Made by a program: the position numbers and the translations under genes | The notes under the pieces: generated by a model | Database searches by the model: none | What the model was told of the DNA's origin: nothing | Seen by the model: the letters and a program-made list of their open reading frames with translations, nothing else | Part shown: positions 17,202 through 25,967 of the stretch, in pieces | Numbering within the stretch: position 1 is the first letter of the stretch | How the letters are laid out: every line of letters begins with the position of its first letter | NCBI GenBank assembly: GCA_963779515.1 | Contig: CAVZYN010000013.1 | Coordinates: 1-64,000 of the forward strand | DNA from: CAVZYN01 sp963779515 | Lineage (GTDB): Bacteria > Pseudomonadota > Alphaproteobacteria > Rhizobiales > Hyphomicrobiaceae | Length of the DNA stretch: 64,000 bases | Direction of reading: 5' to 3'

Positions 17202-18224
17202 TCAGCGCAGCGACGCCGAGGCGCCGCCCGCACCGATTTTCGGCTTCGGAGATTGCGCCACAGGCACATCGCTCGCACCCTTGGGCGCCGGCAGCTGATC
17301 GGGTGCCGGCAACCCTTCGGGCACGCTCTGCGGCGCCGGATTGGACTGCGGCTTCGAGCCCGGAACGATATTCTTCCACTGCTGCGCGATCCAGGTGCCT
17401 GGCGCATTGGCCGGCGCGACACCGCCGGACTTCAGCAAACCGTGCGCGTCGCGATACCACGTCGAATCCGGGAAGTTGTGCCCGAGCACAGCCCCCGCCG
17501 CCTGCGCTTCCTGCACGACGCCGAGCGCCAGATTGGTCTCGACGATTCGATACAACGCTTCTTCCACATGCGCCGTCGTCTGGAATTCCGCGACCACGAT
17601 TTTGAACCGATTGATCGCCGCGACGTGATTCTGACTTTTGAGATAGTAGCGGCCGACGTTCATCTCCGATGCCGCCAGCACGTCCTCGGCGATGCGGACA
17701 CGATTCTCAGCCTGCTTCGAATATGGGCTATCCGGATAGCGCTGCCGCAACGTCTTCAGCTCGGCGAGTGCGCGCCGCGTTGCGGTCTGATCGCGCGCCG
17801 GATCGCGAATTTCGTCGAAGTGCGCGGACGCAATGATGTGATGCGCGAGCGCAGCTTCCTTGGTGCCGGGATGGATGGTCGTGTAGCGGCGCGCGTTTGC
17901 GATCGCCTCGGGAAATTTCCCGGCCTTGTAGTAGGCGTAGGCGGACATCACGAGCGAACGGCGCGCTTCAGCGGCATAAGGGTGATCGCGATCGAGATCC
18001 TCGAAGCGCTGCGCCGCGGCTGTCCACGATCCCTTTTGCAAAAGACGATCCGCCTCGGCGTACATGCGATCTGGCGGATCCGGATTGAGCAGCGCTTTCT
18101 GCGCATCGTTCGAAGACGCACAACCACCGATGCCAGCCACGACGCACATGAGCATCGCGGCGCGGCGCACCAACCCATGGCGGCCTCGCACCGTCTGCTC
18201 CCCCGTCGTACGGCTATAAGCCAT
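17202..18224 (-). CDS. bamD: Outer membrane assembly lipoprotein BamD
   Basis: 340 aa. Component of the BAM complex that folds beta-barrel proteins into the outer membrane. A lipobox at VAGIGGC gives a lipidated Cys after a long basic n-region (a start at the internal Met before LMCVVAG is possible). TPR repeats fill residues 50-260 (YAEADRLLQKGSWTAAAQRFEDL, SLVMSAYAYYKAGKFPEAI, VGRYYLKSQNHVAAINRF), as in BamD/ComL. The Pro-rich C-terminal 70 residues are a lineage extension. It lies between ligA and lpxC as in alphaproteobacterial dcw-distal clusters. Confidence 0.93.
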   Translation of the reverse strand: MAYSRTTGEQTVRGRHGLVRRAAMLMCVVAGIGGCASSNDAQKALLNPDPPDRMYAEADRLLQKGSWTAAAQRFEDLDRDHPYAAEARRSLVMSAYAYYKAGKFPEAIANARRYTTIHPGTKEAALAHHIIASAHFDEIRDPARDQTATRRALAELKTLRQRYPDSPYSKQAENRVRIAEDVLAASEMNVGRYYLKSQNHVAAINRFKIVVAEFQTTAHVEEALYRIVETNLALGVVQEAQAAGAVLGHNFPDSTWYRDAHGLLKSGGVAPANAPGTWIAQQWKNIVPGSKPQSNPAPQSVPEGLPAPDQLPAPKGASDVPVAQSPKPKIGAGGASASLR

Positions 18225-18481
18225 TGTGGCTCGTCCCTTCCGATCCGTCTGACGTCCGCCAGCTACCGCTGCGGCCTCACCGAGTGCTCGTGTACCCGAG
18301 CTACTTCAGCGCCCCTGCTCAATTCGTAGCACAAGATGACGATGCGACAAGTCCAATTGGATCAAGCCCAACACTTTGTTGGGACTTGAGAATCGAACGA
18401 ATCGAAAATCGTTCAACAATGTGTTCGCGCAATGGCGAACGCGCACCTTTCGGCGCGCGTCCAAGAGACAATGAATGTGAG

Positions 18482-19435
18482 TTAGCTGCGGTCGGCGGCG
18501 TAGTTGACAGCGGCAATGCCGGCCGAGATATCCACGATCGCTGCTTCCCGCGTCCTCGGTGCACGCACAAGCGTCCACGCATCCGCGTCGGCGAACAGCG
18601 CTTGGAGAACGTGTGCGTTGAGACGATGCCCACCGCGCGACGACCGGAATGCACCAAGCAGCGGCGCCCCCGCCAGCGCCAGATCGCCGACGGCATCCAG
18701 CATCTTATGACGCACGAATTCTTGGTTGTAGCGAAGGCCTTCGGTGTTCAGGACCCGATCATCGGTCAGCGCCACTGTATTTTCGAGCGACGCACCGAGT
18801 GCGAGCCCGGCCTTCCAGAGCTTCTCGACATCGCGCATGAAACCAAACGTGCGCGCGCGCGAGAGTTCATTTCGGAATGCGCCAGGACTGACTTCGAGAT
18901 TGAGTCGCTGACGGCCGATGAGCGGCGTGTCGAAATCGATCTCGACATCGAGGCTGAACCCCGAGTGCGGCGCGAGCTCGCCCCAGCAGTCGCCCTCTTC
19001 GACGCGAATCGGCTTGAGAACCTTGATGAACTTGCGCGGCTCGGAGAGCTCGCGGATGCCGACTTCGTCGATCGCTTCCACGAACGCAGCCGAACTGCCA
19101 TCCATGATCGGAACTTCGCGGCTGTCGATTTCGATGTAGCAGTTGTCGATCGAAAGGCCGCGGAGCGCTGCGAGCAGGTGCTCGACAGTGCCGACCGTTG
19201 TGCCGGTGTCGTCGCCGATCACGGTGCACAGCGTCAAGCTCTTGACGTACCGGTAATCGGCAGGAATTTCAGAAATGATGCGGCCACGTTTGGTGACCAG
19301 AAAGCGGAAACCGACATCGGCTTCAGCTGGATGCAGCACCACCGATACCGGTGCACCACTATGGACTCCCGTCCCCGACAACTCCACCTCGCGAGCGATG
19401 GTGGTTTGTCGTGCCCCAATAAACCGCTTGGACAT
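18482..19435 (-). CDS. lpxC: UDP-3-O-acyl-N-acetylglucosamine deacetylase LpxC
   Basis: 317 aa from ATG 19435 (MSKRFIGARQTTIAREVELSG). Zinc enzyme of the committed step of lipid A synthesis. The three zinc ligands and catalytic residues are present: His in GTVEHLLAALRG, His and Asp in FVRHKMLDAVGDLAL, and the general-acid His in SRGGHRLNAHVLQAL. The characteristic GTGVHSG loop is at residues 19-25. An in-frame ATG at 19492 would add 19 residues and is less likely. The 262-base gap upstream, toward ftsZ, is relatively A/T-rich and is the probable promoter region. Confidence 0.97.
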   Translation of the reverse strand: MSKRFIGARQTTIAREVELSGTGVHSGAPVSVVLHPAEADVGFRFLVTKRGRIISEIPADYRYVKSLTLCTVIGDDTGTTVGTVEHLLAALRGLSIDNCYIEIDSREVPIMDGSSAAFVEAIDEVGIRELSEPRKFIKVLKPIRVEEGDCWGELAPHSGFSLDVEIDFDTPLIGRQRLNLEVSPGAFRNELSRARTFGFMRDVEKLWKAGLALGASLENTVALTDDRVLNTEGLRYNQEFVRHKMLDAVGDLALAGAPLLGAFRSSRGGHRLNAHVLQALFADADAWTLVRAPRTREAAIVDISAGIAAVNYAADRS

Positions 19436-19697
19436 TGAGCGCCGTCCCTCGATCCGTTTCGGCTCTGACGCATCGGTATACAACCGACACACCTGAGCCC
19501 CCCAACTCGACCCGACGCAGTTCTAACGCCTACTTTGAACCTTAACTGGAGACCCGACGTTTACTAACGAAAGGCCCGTGGCGCAGTACTTCTGCATGAG
19601 CGATGACCATCTTGTAACGCCACGTCCTAATTCGACACAAATCACCAATTCTTACGTTCTGTTACCGCTGTGCAATACTTCCCAATGCGGACCAAAT

Positions 19698-21323
19698 TCA
19701 ACGCTTCGCTCGATTGAAGAACACCGGCAAATCCTCGGCCGGGGCCCGCTCTTCGTTGCGTGATCTGGCCTCTTGCGAGGCCCGACCTGAACCAGTTAGT
19801 CGTTGGAAAAGACTAGCTTTTTTAGGTTCCGCCTGCGGCTGTTGATAGACCAATGGCTTGTCTGACCTTGGATCCACAGCCGCGTTGGTTTTCGCCCTGT
19901 ATTCCTTCTGACCGATCATCGGAAAGTCTTCGACGTCAGGCATCCGGCGTTGCGCGCGGCGGACATCGGCTGGCGGGGAGGGCGAGAAACCGTCAGCGCG
20001 TCGACCGTAAACTGATTCGGTTTCGTTGGAAGCGGGAATCGCCCGCCCTGCGACCGACTGATCCATCAGGTGCGGGGCACCCTCTTGAATGTAGACGTCT
20101 CCTGGTGCCATCCACCCCTCGCGCGGCGAAGCAGCCGGCGGCTGCGCGACCGGACGTGCCGCTGGCGCCGGCCGGCCCCAGGGATCGAATGCGGCGGGTG
20201 GCGCGCTTTGCGGCGGGTTCGCATGTTTTGGATAGGTCTGCAGCGGATGCGGCGGCATCGATTGCAGCTGCCCAGGCAGCGGTGGCGCGCCTGGGACGAC
20301 GCCCGCACGCGGTAGATTGGGCTCTGTCGCGGCCATCCGTGGCGCAGCTTCATGCGGCACCCGCGACATGCCGGAGGCCACAATCGAGACCCGCACGCGA
20401 TCCCCCAACGATTCGTCGAACGTAGCGCCGACGATGATGTTGGCCTCCGGATCGACTTCTTGCCGCACGCGGCTGGCGGCTTCGTCGACCTCGAACAGCG
20501 TCATGTCCCGCCCGCCGATGATCGACAGCAGCAATCCTTTGGCGCCCTTGAGCGTGACATCGTCGATCAGCGGATTGGAAATCGCTTCCTCGGCGGCAGC
20601 GACCGCACGCCGCTCCCCACCCGCTTCGCCGGTGCCCATCATCGCGGTTCCCATCCCCGTCAGCACCGTCCGGACGTCCGCGAGATCGAGGTTGATCAGG
20701 CCTTCCTTCATGATGAGATCGACGATGCAGGCGATGCCCGAATAGAGCACCTGATCCGCCAACACGAAAGCGTCCGCGAACGTCGTGCGCGCATTGGCGA
20801 TACGGAACAGGTTCTGATTTGGAATGACGATCATCGTATCGACGTGCTTCCTCAGCTCGGCGACACCCGCTTCCGCGATCCGCATCCGCCGCGAACCTTC
20901 GAACTGAAACGGCTTGGTGACGACGCCAACCACCAGGATGCCGGATTCCTTGGCGATGCGCGCGATCACCGACGCAGCCCCCGTGCCCGTGCCGCCACCC
21001 ATGCCAGCTGCGATGAACAACATGTGCGCACCTGAAATGCGTGCGCGAATTTCTTCCAGCGCCTCCTCCGCGGCCGCTTCCCCGATCTCGGGTTTCGATC
21101 CCGCGCCAAGCCCCTCGGTGAGATTCGCACCGAGCTGAATGCGGCCTTCCGCACTCGATGCGGCCAGCGCCTGCGCGTCCGTGTTGGCGACCAGGAATTC
21201 CACACCTGACAGCCCCGCCGCGATCATGTTGTTGACCGCGTTGCCGCCCGCGCCGCCAACGCCGACGACGGTGATCCGCGGTTTCATATCTGCGATTTTT
21301 GGCAGGTCGAGCTTGATGGCCAT
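19698..21323 (-). CDS. ftsZ: Cell division GTPase FtsZ
   Basis: 541 aa; tubulin-like GTPase that polymerises into the Z ring. GTP-binding GGAGGNAVNNMI and the signature GMGGGTGTGAA (residues about 105-115) are present, and the T7 loop region INLDLADVRTVL and SIIGGRDMTLFEVDEAA follow. The GTPase/C-terminal core ends near residue 320; a long Pro/Ala/Arg-rich linker runs to a short conserved C-terminal peptide DLPVFFNRAKR that should bind FtsA. The long linker is usual in Alphaproteobacteria. An RBS-like AAGGAAAG precedes the ATG. A large nested inverted repeat sits in the 229-base gap between ftsA and ftsZ. Confidence 0.98.
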   Translation of the reverse strand: MAIKLDLPKIADMKPRITVVGVGGAGGNAVNNMIAAGLSGVEFLVANTDAQALAASSAEGRIQLGANLTEGLGAGSKPEIGEAAAEEALEEIRARISGAHMLFIAAGMGGGTGTGAASVIARIAKESGILVVGVVTKPFQFEGSRRMRIAEAGVAELRKHVDTMIVIPNQNLFRIANARTTFADAFVLADQVLYSGIACIVDLIMKEGLINLDLADVRTVLTGMGTAMMGTGEAGGERRAVAAAEEAISNPLIDDVTLKGAKGLLLSIIGGRDMTLFEVDEAASRVRQEVDPEANIIVGATFDESLGDRVRVSIVASGMSRVPHEAAPRMAATEPNLPRAGVVPGAPPLPGQLQSMPPHPLQTYPKHANPPQSAPPAAFDPWGRPAPAARPVAQPPAASPREGWMAPGDVYIQEGAPHLMDQSVAGRAIPASNETESVYGRRADGFSPSPPADVRRAQRRMPDVEDFPMIGQKEYRAKTNAAVDPRSDKPLVYQQPQAEPKKASLFQRLTGSGRASQEARSRNEERAPAEDLPVFFNRAKR

Positions 21324-21392
21324 GGCAGCCTCACTTTCCTTGCTGGCAGAGTTTCAGGACGGGTGTCCAAGTCGATTGAGGAGTTGTCGGCA

Positions 21393-21468
21393 CTAGTGTG
21401 ATGATGAGAAGTCCGTTTCATACTTTCGGCAAATGTTTCGGCGGACTTCTCGATCTGAATCACACTAG
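21393..21468 (-). promoter_or_regulatory. Nested inverted repeat between ftsA and ftsZ
   Basis: Two pairs of perfect 10-base arms: outer CTAGTGTGAT (21393-21402) with ATCACACTAG (21459-21468), inner GAGAAGTCCG (21406-21415) with CGGACTTCTC (21442-21451). Together they could fold 76 bases into one long stem with small internal loops and a 26-base apical loop. No T-tract follows, so it is not a simple terminator. It lies 70 bases upstream of the ftsZ start. Confidence 0.8.
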
Positions 21469-21552
21469 AAAGCATGATTTTCTGGTGTCCTCTTCGATCG
21501 CGAAGTTCGAATTGAGGTCGCCGGGAATGCAACGAACATCGCGATCGGGACA

Positions 21553-22803
21553 CTAGAAGCTCTCCCTGATCCACTGGCCAAAGCGGCCGAGATAGTTCGG
21601 GACGAAATCTGGCGCGGTCATCATGCGTGTCTTGGCGATCGCCGGATCCGAAACGGCTTTCATCGCCCCGATCGTCGCAGCAAACGCCCCGGTGCACATC
21701 GCCGCCGGCATGGCTCCGATGGCTTCAGGCCGTGCAATCCGCACCGGACGGCCCAGCACGTCCGCCGCGAAATCCCCAAGCCCCACCAGCTGACTGGCCC
21801 CACCTGTGATGATCGCGCGCTGGAACACGCGCGCCGGCAGCCGCGTCGCCGCGATGCGCTCATGCACGAGCCCGAACACCGCCTCGACCCGCGGGCGAAT
21901 GACGTCGCGCAATCCGGCGCGGGTCACCTGGCCCGGCATCCGATCGGTGCCGTCCACGATCTGATAGGGAATAATCTCGTGCGCATCGGAGTGCGCCGCC
22001 GCCAGCGACCCATACAGCGTCTTGATGCGCTCGGCGTCGTCGAGCGTGGCGCCAAGCGCCCTCGCCACGTCGTAGGAGATATGATTGCCACCGACCGCGA
22101 TGCTGTCGACTCCGGCGAGAGAACCATCGACAAAGAATGACATCGTCGTCGTTCCGGCCCCCATGTCGATCGAGATGCAGCCGTGATGACGCTCCTCGCC
22201 GGTCGTCACCGCCAGCGCGCTGGCATAAGGCGCCGGCAACGCATCTTCGGGTTCCAGATAGCAACGCTCGATCACATGCAGAAGATTTCGCAGCGGCGCT
22301 TCGTCCGCCGTCACGGCGTGCAGATCAGCCGCAAGTTCCCGTCCGGCCAGACCGCGCGGATCCGCGATTCCACCCGCACCATCGAGACGAAAGCCAAGTC
22401 CGTTCAAATGCAGCAGCGTGCGCCCATCGCGCTCCGCATAGGCGCGGCCGGCGCTCGCAACGCGAGCGACATCGTTGTCACTCACGACTCCGTCCTCGAG
22501 CCGCGCGCTCGCGGCGAACGTCTGCGACTTCAAACGCCCGCACGAAACCGCCAGCACGATCGATTGTAGCGTCAGTCCGGCCATGCGTTCGGCTTGATTG
22601 ACGACGGCACGAACCGCCCCCTCGGCCGCCTCGATATCGGTGATGACGCCGGCTTTCACGCCGCGCGCGCGCTGGTGCCCGATACCGAGCAACTCCAGCG
22701 GCCGGCCTCGCCCGCCCGCAAAAATCGCGCACGCGACCTTCGATGTCCCGGCATCCAGTACCGCGGTCAATTCAGCACCGCCGTTGCGCGGACGACTTTT
22801 CAT
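21553..22803 (-). CDS. ftsA: Cell division protein FtsA
   Basis: 416 aa actin-like ATPase tethering FtsZ to the membrane. The phosphate 1 motif AVLDAGTSKVACAIF is at residues 14-28; phosphate 2 is ISIDMGAGTTTMSFF; the adenosine motif region is AIITGGASQLVGL. The 1C domain typical of FtsA is recognisable in SDNDVARVASAGRAYAERD. The C-terminal FGQWIRESF is the amphipathic membrane-targeting helix. The start overlaps the ftsQ stop by ATGA. Confidence 0.96.
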   Translation of the reverse strand: MKSRPRNGGAELTAVLDAGTSKVACAIFAGGRGRPLELLGIGHQRARGVKAGVITDIEAAEGAVRAVVNQAERMAGLTLQSIVLAVSCGRLKSQTFAASARLEDGVVSDNDVARVASAGRAYAERDGRTLLHLNGLGFRLDGAGGIADPRGLAGRELAADLHAVTADEAPLRNLLHVIERCYLEPEDALPAPYASALAVTTGEERHHGCISIDMGAGTTTMSFFVDGSLAGVDSIAVGGNHISYDVARALGATLDDAERIKTLYGSLAAAHSDAHEIIPYQIVDGTDRMPGQVTRAGLRDVIRPRVEAVFGLVHERIAATRLPARVFQRAIITGGASQLVGLGDFAADVLGRPVRIARPEAIGAMPAAMCTGAFAATIGAMKAVSDPAIAKTRMMTAPDFVPNYLGRFGQWIRESF

Positions 22804-23676
22804 GACCTGCCCCCGCTCGAAGGGTCAGGATCGGGTAATGCGGGCGCAGGTCGCGCCGCACGCACCACCGTACGCGCAGGCTGGCGCAGATCGATCGTCT
22901 GCGGCGCGCCGATGGCACCGTCCGCCTTCAATGCCGAGAACCGGCGCAGCGCCGCTTCCATATGCGATTCCGGCAGTTCGATCGTGACACCGCCGGCCAA
23001 CGCCAGTGTCCAGCGCCGCGCAGCGACACGTGTCGCAAGTTTAAGCGACGCTGCAATCTCTTTGTGATGCTGGAGTTCAGAGAACAAAGCGCTGGCGGCA
23101 TCGTTGGCCCCCGTCCCCGCCACCCGCGGCAACTCCGGCATCGCCGTCGAAGGAACAACGCCAAGGGCGCGGCCCGAGGCATCGATCAGCAGCGCGCGCC
23201 CGCCGTCGGTCCAAACCGCAAACGGCGTTCGTTCCGTGATTTTTATTTCGAGCCGGTTTGGAAACACCCGGGCGACATCTGCGCGTGCGACCCAGCTCAA
23301 CTGCTCTATGCGCATCTTGGCCGCCGCGACTTTGAACCCGATCAGCGACGAATTTTGGCCAAGCCCAAGTTGTTCGTAGATATCCGAATCCTGCGCGAAT
23401 CGATGGCCGGAAATCACGACTTCCGAAACTCCGAAATCCGGCATTGATCGCCGCGCGTTCGAGTTCGGCGGCGACTGCGTCCGCGCGGCTCGCAACCCGC
23501 TCGGGGTCTGCGATCGCGATCGCCGAGAGCATCACGGCGACGCCCGCAACGATCAGCCAAGGCGTGCGCCGCGCGCCTTGCGGCGCAAGCGCGCGACGTG
23601 ACTGCTGCGGCCGGGCGCTGATCGCCTCTGCCACATCGCCATCGCGTCGATCACCACTCTGCTGCCACCCACCCAT
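22800..23676 (-). CDS. ftsQ: Cell division protein FtsQ, frameshifted
   Basis: Divisome linker in the inner membrane. The N-terminal frame gives a short cytoplasmic segment, a transmembrane helix (TPWLIVAGVAVMLSAIAIA) and ERAAINAGF; the frame then breaks in AAA at 23434-23436. The other frame continues with GVSEVVISGHRFAQDSDI, the start of the POTRA domain, and WVARADVARVFPNRLEIKITERTPFAVW, an FtsQ signature. Removing one base from the homopolymer gives one contiguous protein of about 290 aa, so the break is probably a sequencing indel. No ddl or murB lies upstream on this strand, unlike a complete dcw cluster. Confidence 0.92.
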
Positions 23677-23861
23677 TGCCGACCTGCACCGCCTGCCCGT
23701 GTTGCCGCATCCGCGAGATCTGGCTTGCAGATGCAGCCAACCTCACGGACCCGAAGCATTAAGGGCCGTTAGTGATAACCTTCGGCAGGAGCAGTTAATT
23801 TTCGATGAAGTCGCGGGGGAGACGCCTGAATTGCGTGGGTCTACGCCAATCAGCCGACCCG

Positions 23862-23900
23862 ACGCGCGCGGGGTTGGTGGGGCGGCCGCGCGCAAGAAAA
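23862..23900. repeat. Dispersed repeat E, copy 1
   Basis: A 39-base stretch between queA and ftsQ, centred on CGGCCGCGCGCAA, is about 85 percent like 25401-25440 between rpmH and rnpA in the same orientation. The flanks show weaker similarity, so the unit may be about 60 bases. Confidence 0.6.
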
Positions 23901-23929
23901 CAACCTCCGGCCGGCAAAACCACACCGAG

Positions 23930-25015
23930 TCAGAACTTCGGCCGGACGGTATCAGACCCGAACAGCAGTGACGCATCGCCGTAGGAATAGAACCGGTACC
24001 CCGCCCCGATCGCGTGCGCATAGGCCGCGCGCATCGTCTCGAGGCCCGCCAACGCCGCCACCAGCATGAACAGCGTCGACTTCGGCAAATGAAAATTCGT
24101 CAACAGCGCATCCACCGCGCGAAACCGGTAACCCGGTGTAATGAAGATCGCCGTCTCGCCCGAAAACGGCTGGATCCTGCCCGTTTCCGCGGCCGTCTCC
24201 AGCAACCGCAGCGACGTCGTTCCGACAGCGATCACACGCCCGCCGCGCTGCCGCACCTCATTCAGCGCCGCCGCCGTTGCCGCCGTGACCTCGCCCCACT
24301 CGGCGTGCATCACATGATCGTTGGTATCGTCCGCCTTCATCGGCAGGAACGTGCCCGCCCCCACATGCAGCGTCACGAAATGCCGTGACACGCCGCGCGC
24401 ATCCAATCGCGCGAACAACTCGGGTGTGAAATGCAACCCCGCCGTTGGCGCCGCGACCGCCCCGTCATGCGCCGCATAAATGGTCTGATAGCTCACGCGA
24501 TCAGCCGCATCCGGCGCCCGCTTTCCCGCGATATACGGCGGCAGCGGCACCTGCCCGGCGACCGCGATCGCCGCATCGAGATCAGGCCCGGCCAGATCGA
24601 ACGCGAGTTCCACCTCGCCGGCCTCGCCCTTCGCCACGACCGTCGCATCGAGCGCCCCCATCAGACAGCTCGTGTTGCCATGGCCGAACCGCAACCGGTC
24701 CCCCGCCTCTAATCGCTTCGCCGGCCGCGCGAACGCCCGCCACCGGCTCGGCGCCACCCGCTTCGTCAAATTGAACGTCACCCGCGCCGCAACGCCCCCC
24801 TCGCGCGTGCGCACGCCATCCAGCGCGGCCGCGATCACCCGCGTATCGTTGAAGACCAAGGCATCCCCCGGCCGCAACAGGCATGCGAGGTCCGACACCA
24901 CGTGATCATGCAATCCGCCCCCGACCACCAGCATCCGCGCGCTGTCTCGCGGCTCCGCTGGTCTGAGCGCAATCCGGTCCTCCGGCAGCTCGAAATCGAA
25001 TAAATCCGTCCGCAT
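23930..25015 (-). CDS. queA: tRNA preQ1(34) S-adenosylmethionine ribosyltransferase-isomerase QueA
   Basis: 361 aa, full length. Transfers and isomerises the ribosyl part of SAM onto 7-aminomethyl-7-deazaguanine at tRNA position 34, giving epoxyqueuosine. Family motifs: FDFELPEDRIALRPAEPRD at the start, LVFNDTRVIAA, QTIYAAHDGAVAAPTAGLHFTPEL, HVGAGTFLPMKADD, and LLTNFHLPKSTLFMLVAALAG at the end. It stands alone on the minus strand between ftsQ and rpmH; in relatives queA often sits with tgt, which is not visible here. Confidence 0.96.
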   Translation of the reverse strand: MRTDLFDFELPEDRIALRPAEPRDSARMLVVGGGLHDHVVSDLACLLRPGDALVFNDTRVIAAALDGVRTREGGVAARVTFNLTKRVAPSRWRAFARPAKRLEAGDRLRFGHGNTSCLMGALDATVVAKGEAGEVELAFDLAGPDLDAAIAVAGQVPLPPYIAGKRAPDAADRVSYQTIYAAHDGAVAAPTAGLHFTPELFARLDARGVSRHFVTLHVGAGTFLPMKADDTNDHVMHAEWGEVTAATAAALNEVRQRGGRVIAVGTTSLRLLETAAETGRIQPFSGETAIFITPGYRFRAVDALLTNFHLPKSTLFMLVAALAGLETMRAAYAHAIGAGYRFYSYGDASLLFGSDTVRPKF

Positions 25016-25063
25016 GAGACCTTTTGTTCGCCAAAATCAGTCGAGAATCAGCACCACCATGAT

Positions 25064-25092
25064 TTGACTAAGGCAGCCGAGCCCCCTATAAG
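25064..25092 (+). promoter_or_regulatory. Putative sigma-70 promoter for rpmH
   Basis: TTGACT (25064-25069) and TATAAG (25087-25092) are separated by exactly 17 bases, near the housekeeping consensus. It is about 105 bases upstream of the rpmH GTG, and the only strong-looking pair in the queA-rpmH gap. Confidence 0.65.
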
Positions 25093-25197
25093 GCGCCCAT
25101 CCAATCGAGGCAACGAGCGGTAACGGGCGGTCGACGTCTGGCCGCGCATTTTGCCGGGCCCAAACTCAACGCCCATGGGGCGGCACGGAGACGTATC

Positions 25198-25332
25198 GTG
25201 AAACGCAGCTATCAGCCCAGCAAACTCGTGCGCAAGCGCCGCCATGGATTTCGCAAGCGCATGGAAACCGTTGGTGGCCGCAACGTGCTCGCGCGCCGTC
25301 GCGCCAAGGGCCGCAAGCGCCTGTCGGCTTAA
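25198..25332 (+). CDS. rpmH: Ribosomal protein L34
   Basis: 44 aa, GTG start (GTG AAA CGC), stop TAA at 25330-25332. The product begins MKRSYQPSKLVRKRRHGF, continues RKRMETVGGRNVLARRRAKG and ends RKRLSA, a textbook L34: short, extremely basic and length-typical. Its place just before rnpA and yidC is the near-universal rpmH-rnpA-yidC order. Preceded by a good sigma-70-like promoter. Confidence 0.97.
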   Translation: MKRSYQPSKLVRKRRHGFRKRMETVGGRNVLARRRAKGRKRLSA

Positions 25333-25400
25333 TCCAATTTTGCACGATGGAAATTTGCGCGCCGGGTCCCGTGGGTCCGGCGTGACGTGTTTTAGCGAAC

Positions 25401-25440
25401 ACGCGCGCAGGGTAGGCGGGTCGGCCGCGCGCAAACAAAA
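25401..25440. repeat. Dispersed repeat E, copy 2
   Basis: Second copy of the 40-base unit seen at 23862-23900, sharing ACGCGCGC...GG...CGGCCGCGCGCAA and an A-rich end. It fills the space just upstream of rnpA. Confidence 0.6.
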
Positions 25441-25449
25441 GTATCCGAC

Positions 25450-25897
25450 ATGAGCGGCCCGGCAATGACACCAAGCGCACCGCCAAATCCCACACGCGGC
25501 CCACCACATGGCCGCATTCCGACGCTGAAGCGGCGCAGCGAGTTCCTCCGCATTCGCGGCGGCGGCCGCTGGTCGTCACCCGCTTTTGTGCTTGAAGGCA
25601 AGCCGCGCGAGCCGTCCGCTGGCGCGAGCGCGCCAACGCGGCCCGCGATTTGGCTTCACGATCACCAAGCAAACCGGCAACGCCGTCGAACGCAACCGCA
25701 TGCGCCGTCGCCTGAAAGCCGCGATCTCCGCACTAAAGGCGGAATACGCGCACTCTGATTACGATTATGTCGTGGTTGCGCGCCGTCCGGTGCTGGACAA
25801 CGCCTTCCCCTCTCTTGTAGCTGATCTCACGAAAGCGTTCGCCCGCGTGCACACCGCGCCAAAAGGCAACCAGCCGAAGCCAAAGCCGCGGCGGTGA
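25450..25897 (+). CDS. rnpA: Ribonuclease P protein component RnpA, frameshifted
   Basis: Protein subunit of RNase P, which matures the 5' end of tRNA. The first frame gives PTLKRRSEFLRIRGGGRWSSPAFVL, the classic N-terminal strand and helix; the second gives RFGFTITKQTGNAVERNRMRRRLK, carrying the RNR signature for RNA binding, and then YDYVVVARRPVLDNAF. Deleting one C from CCC at 25642-25644 joins both frames into a protein of about 148 aa. An indel error is more likely than loss, because rnpA is essential. yidD, usually between rnpA and yidC, is absent. Confidence 0.93.
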
Positions 25898-25967
25898 ACG
25901 CGCATCCTCTCATTGCAGCGATCCCGCAAAGATCGCCCGCGCAAGCCCTGTCGTTTCCGGATTGACC

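Noticed and set aside
19493..19697. tRNA or small RNA in the lpxC-ftsZ gap
   Set aside because: I could not fold a cloverleaf and found no T-loop signature; treated as promoter region.
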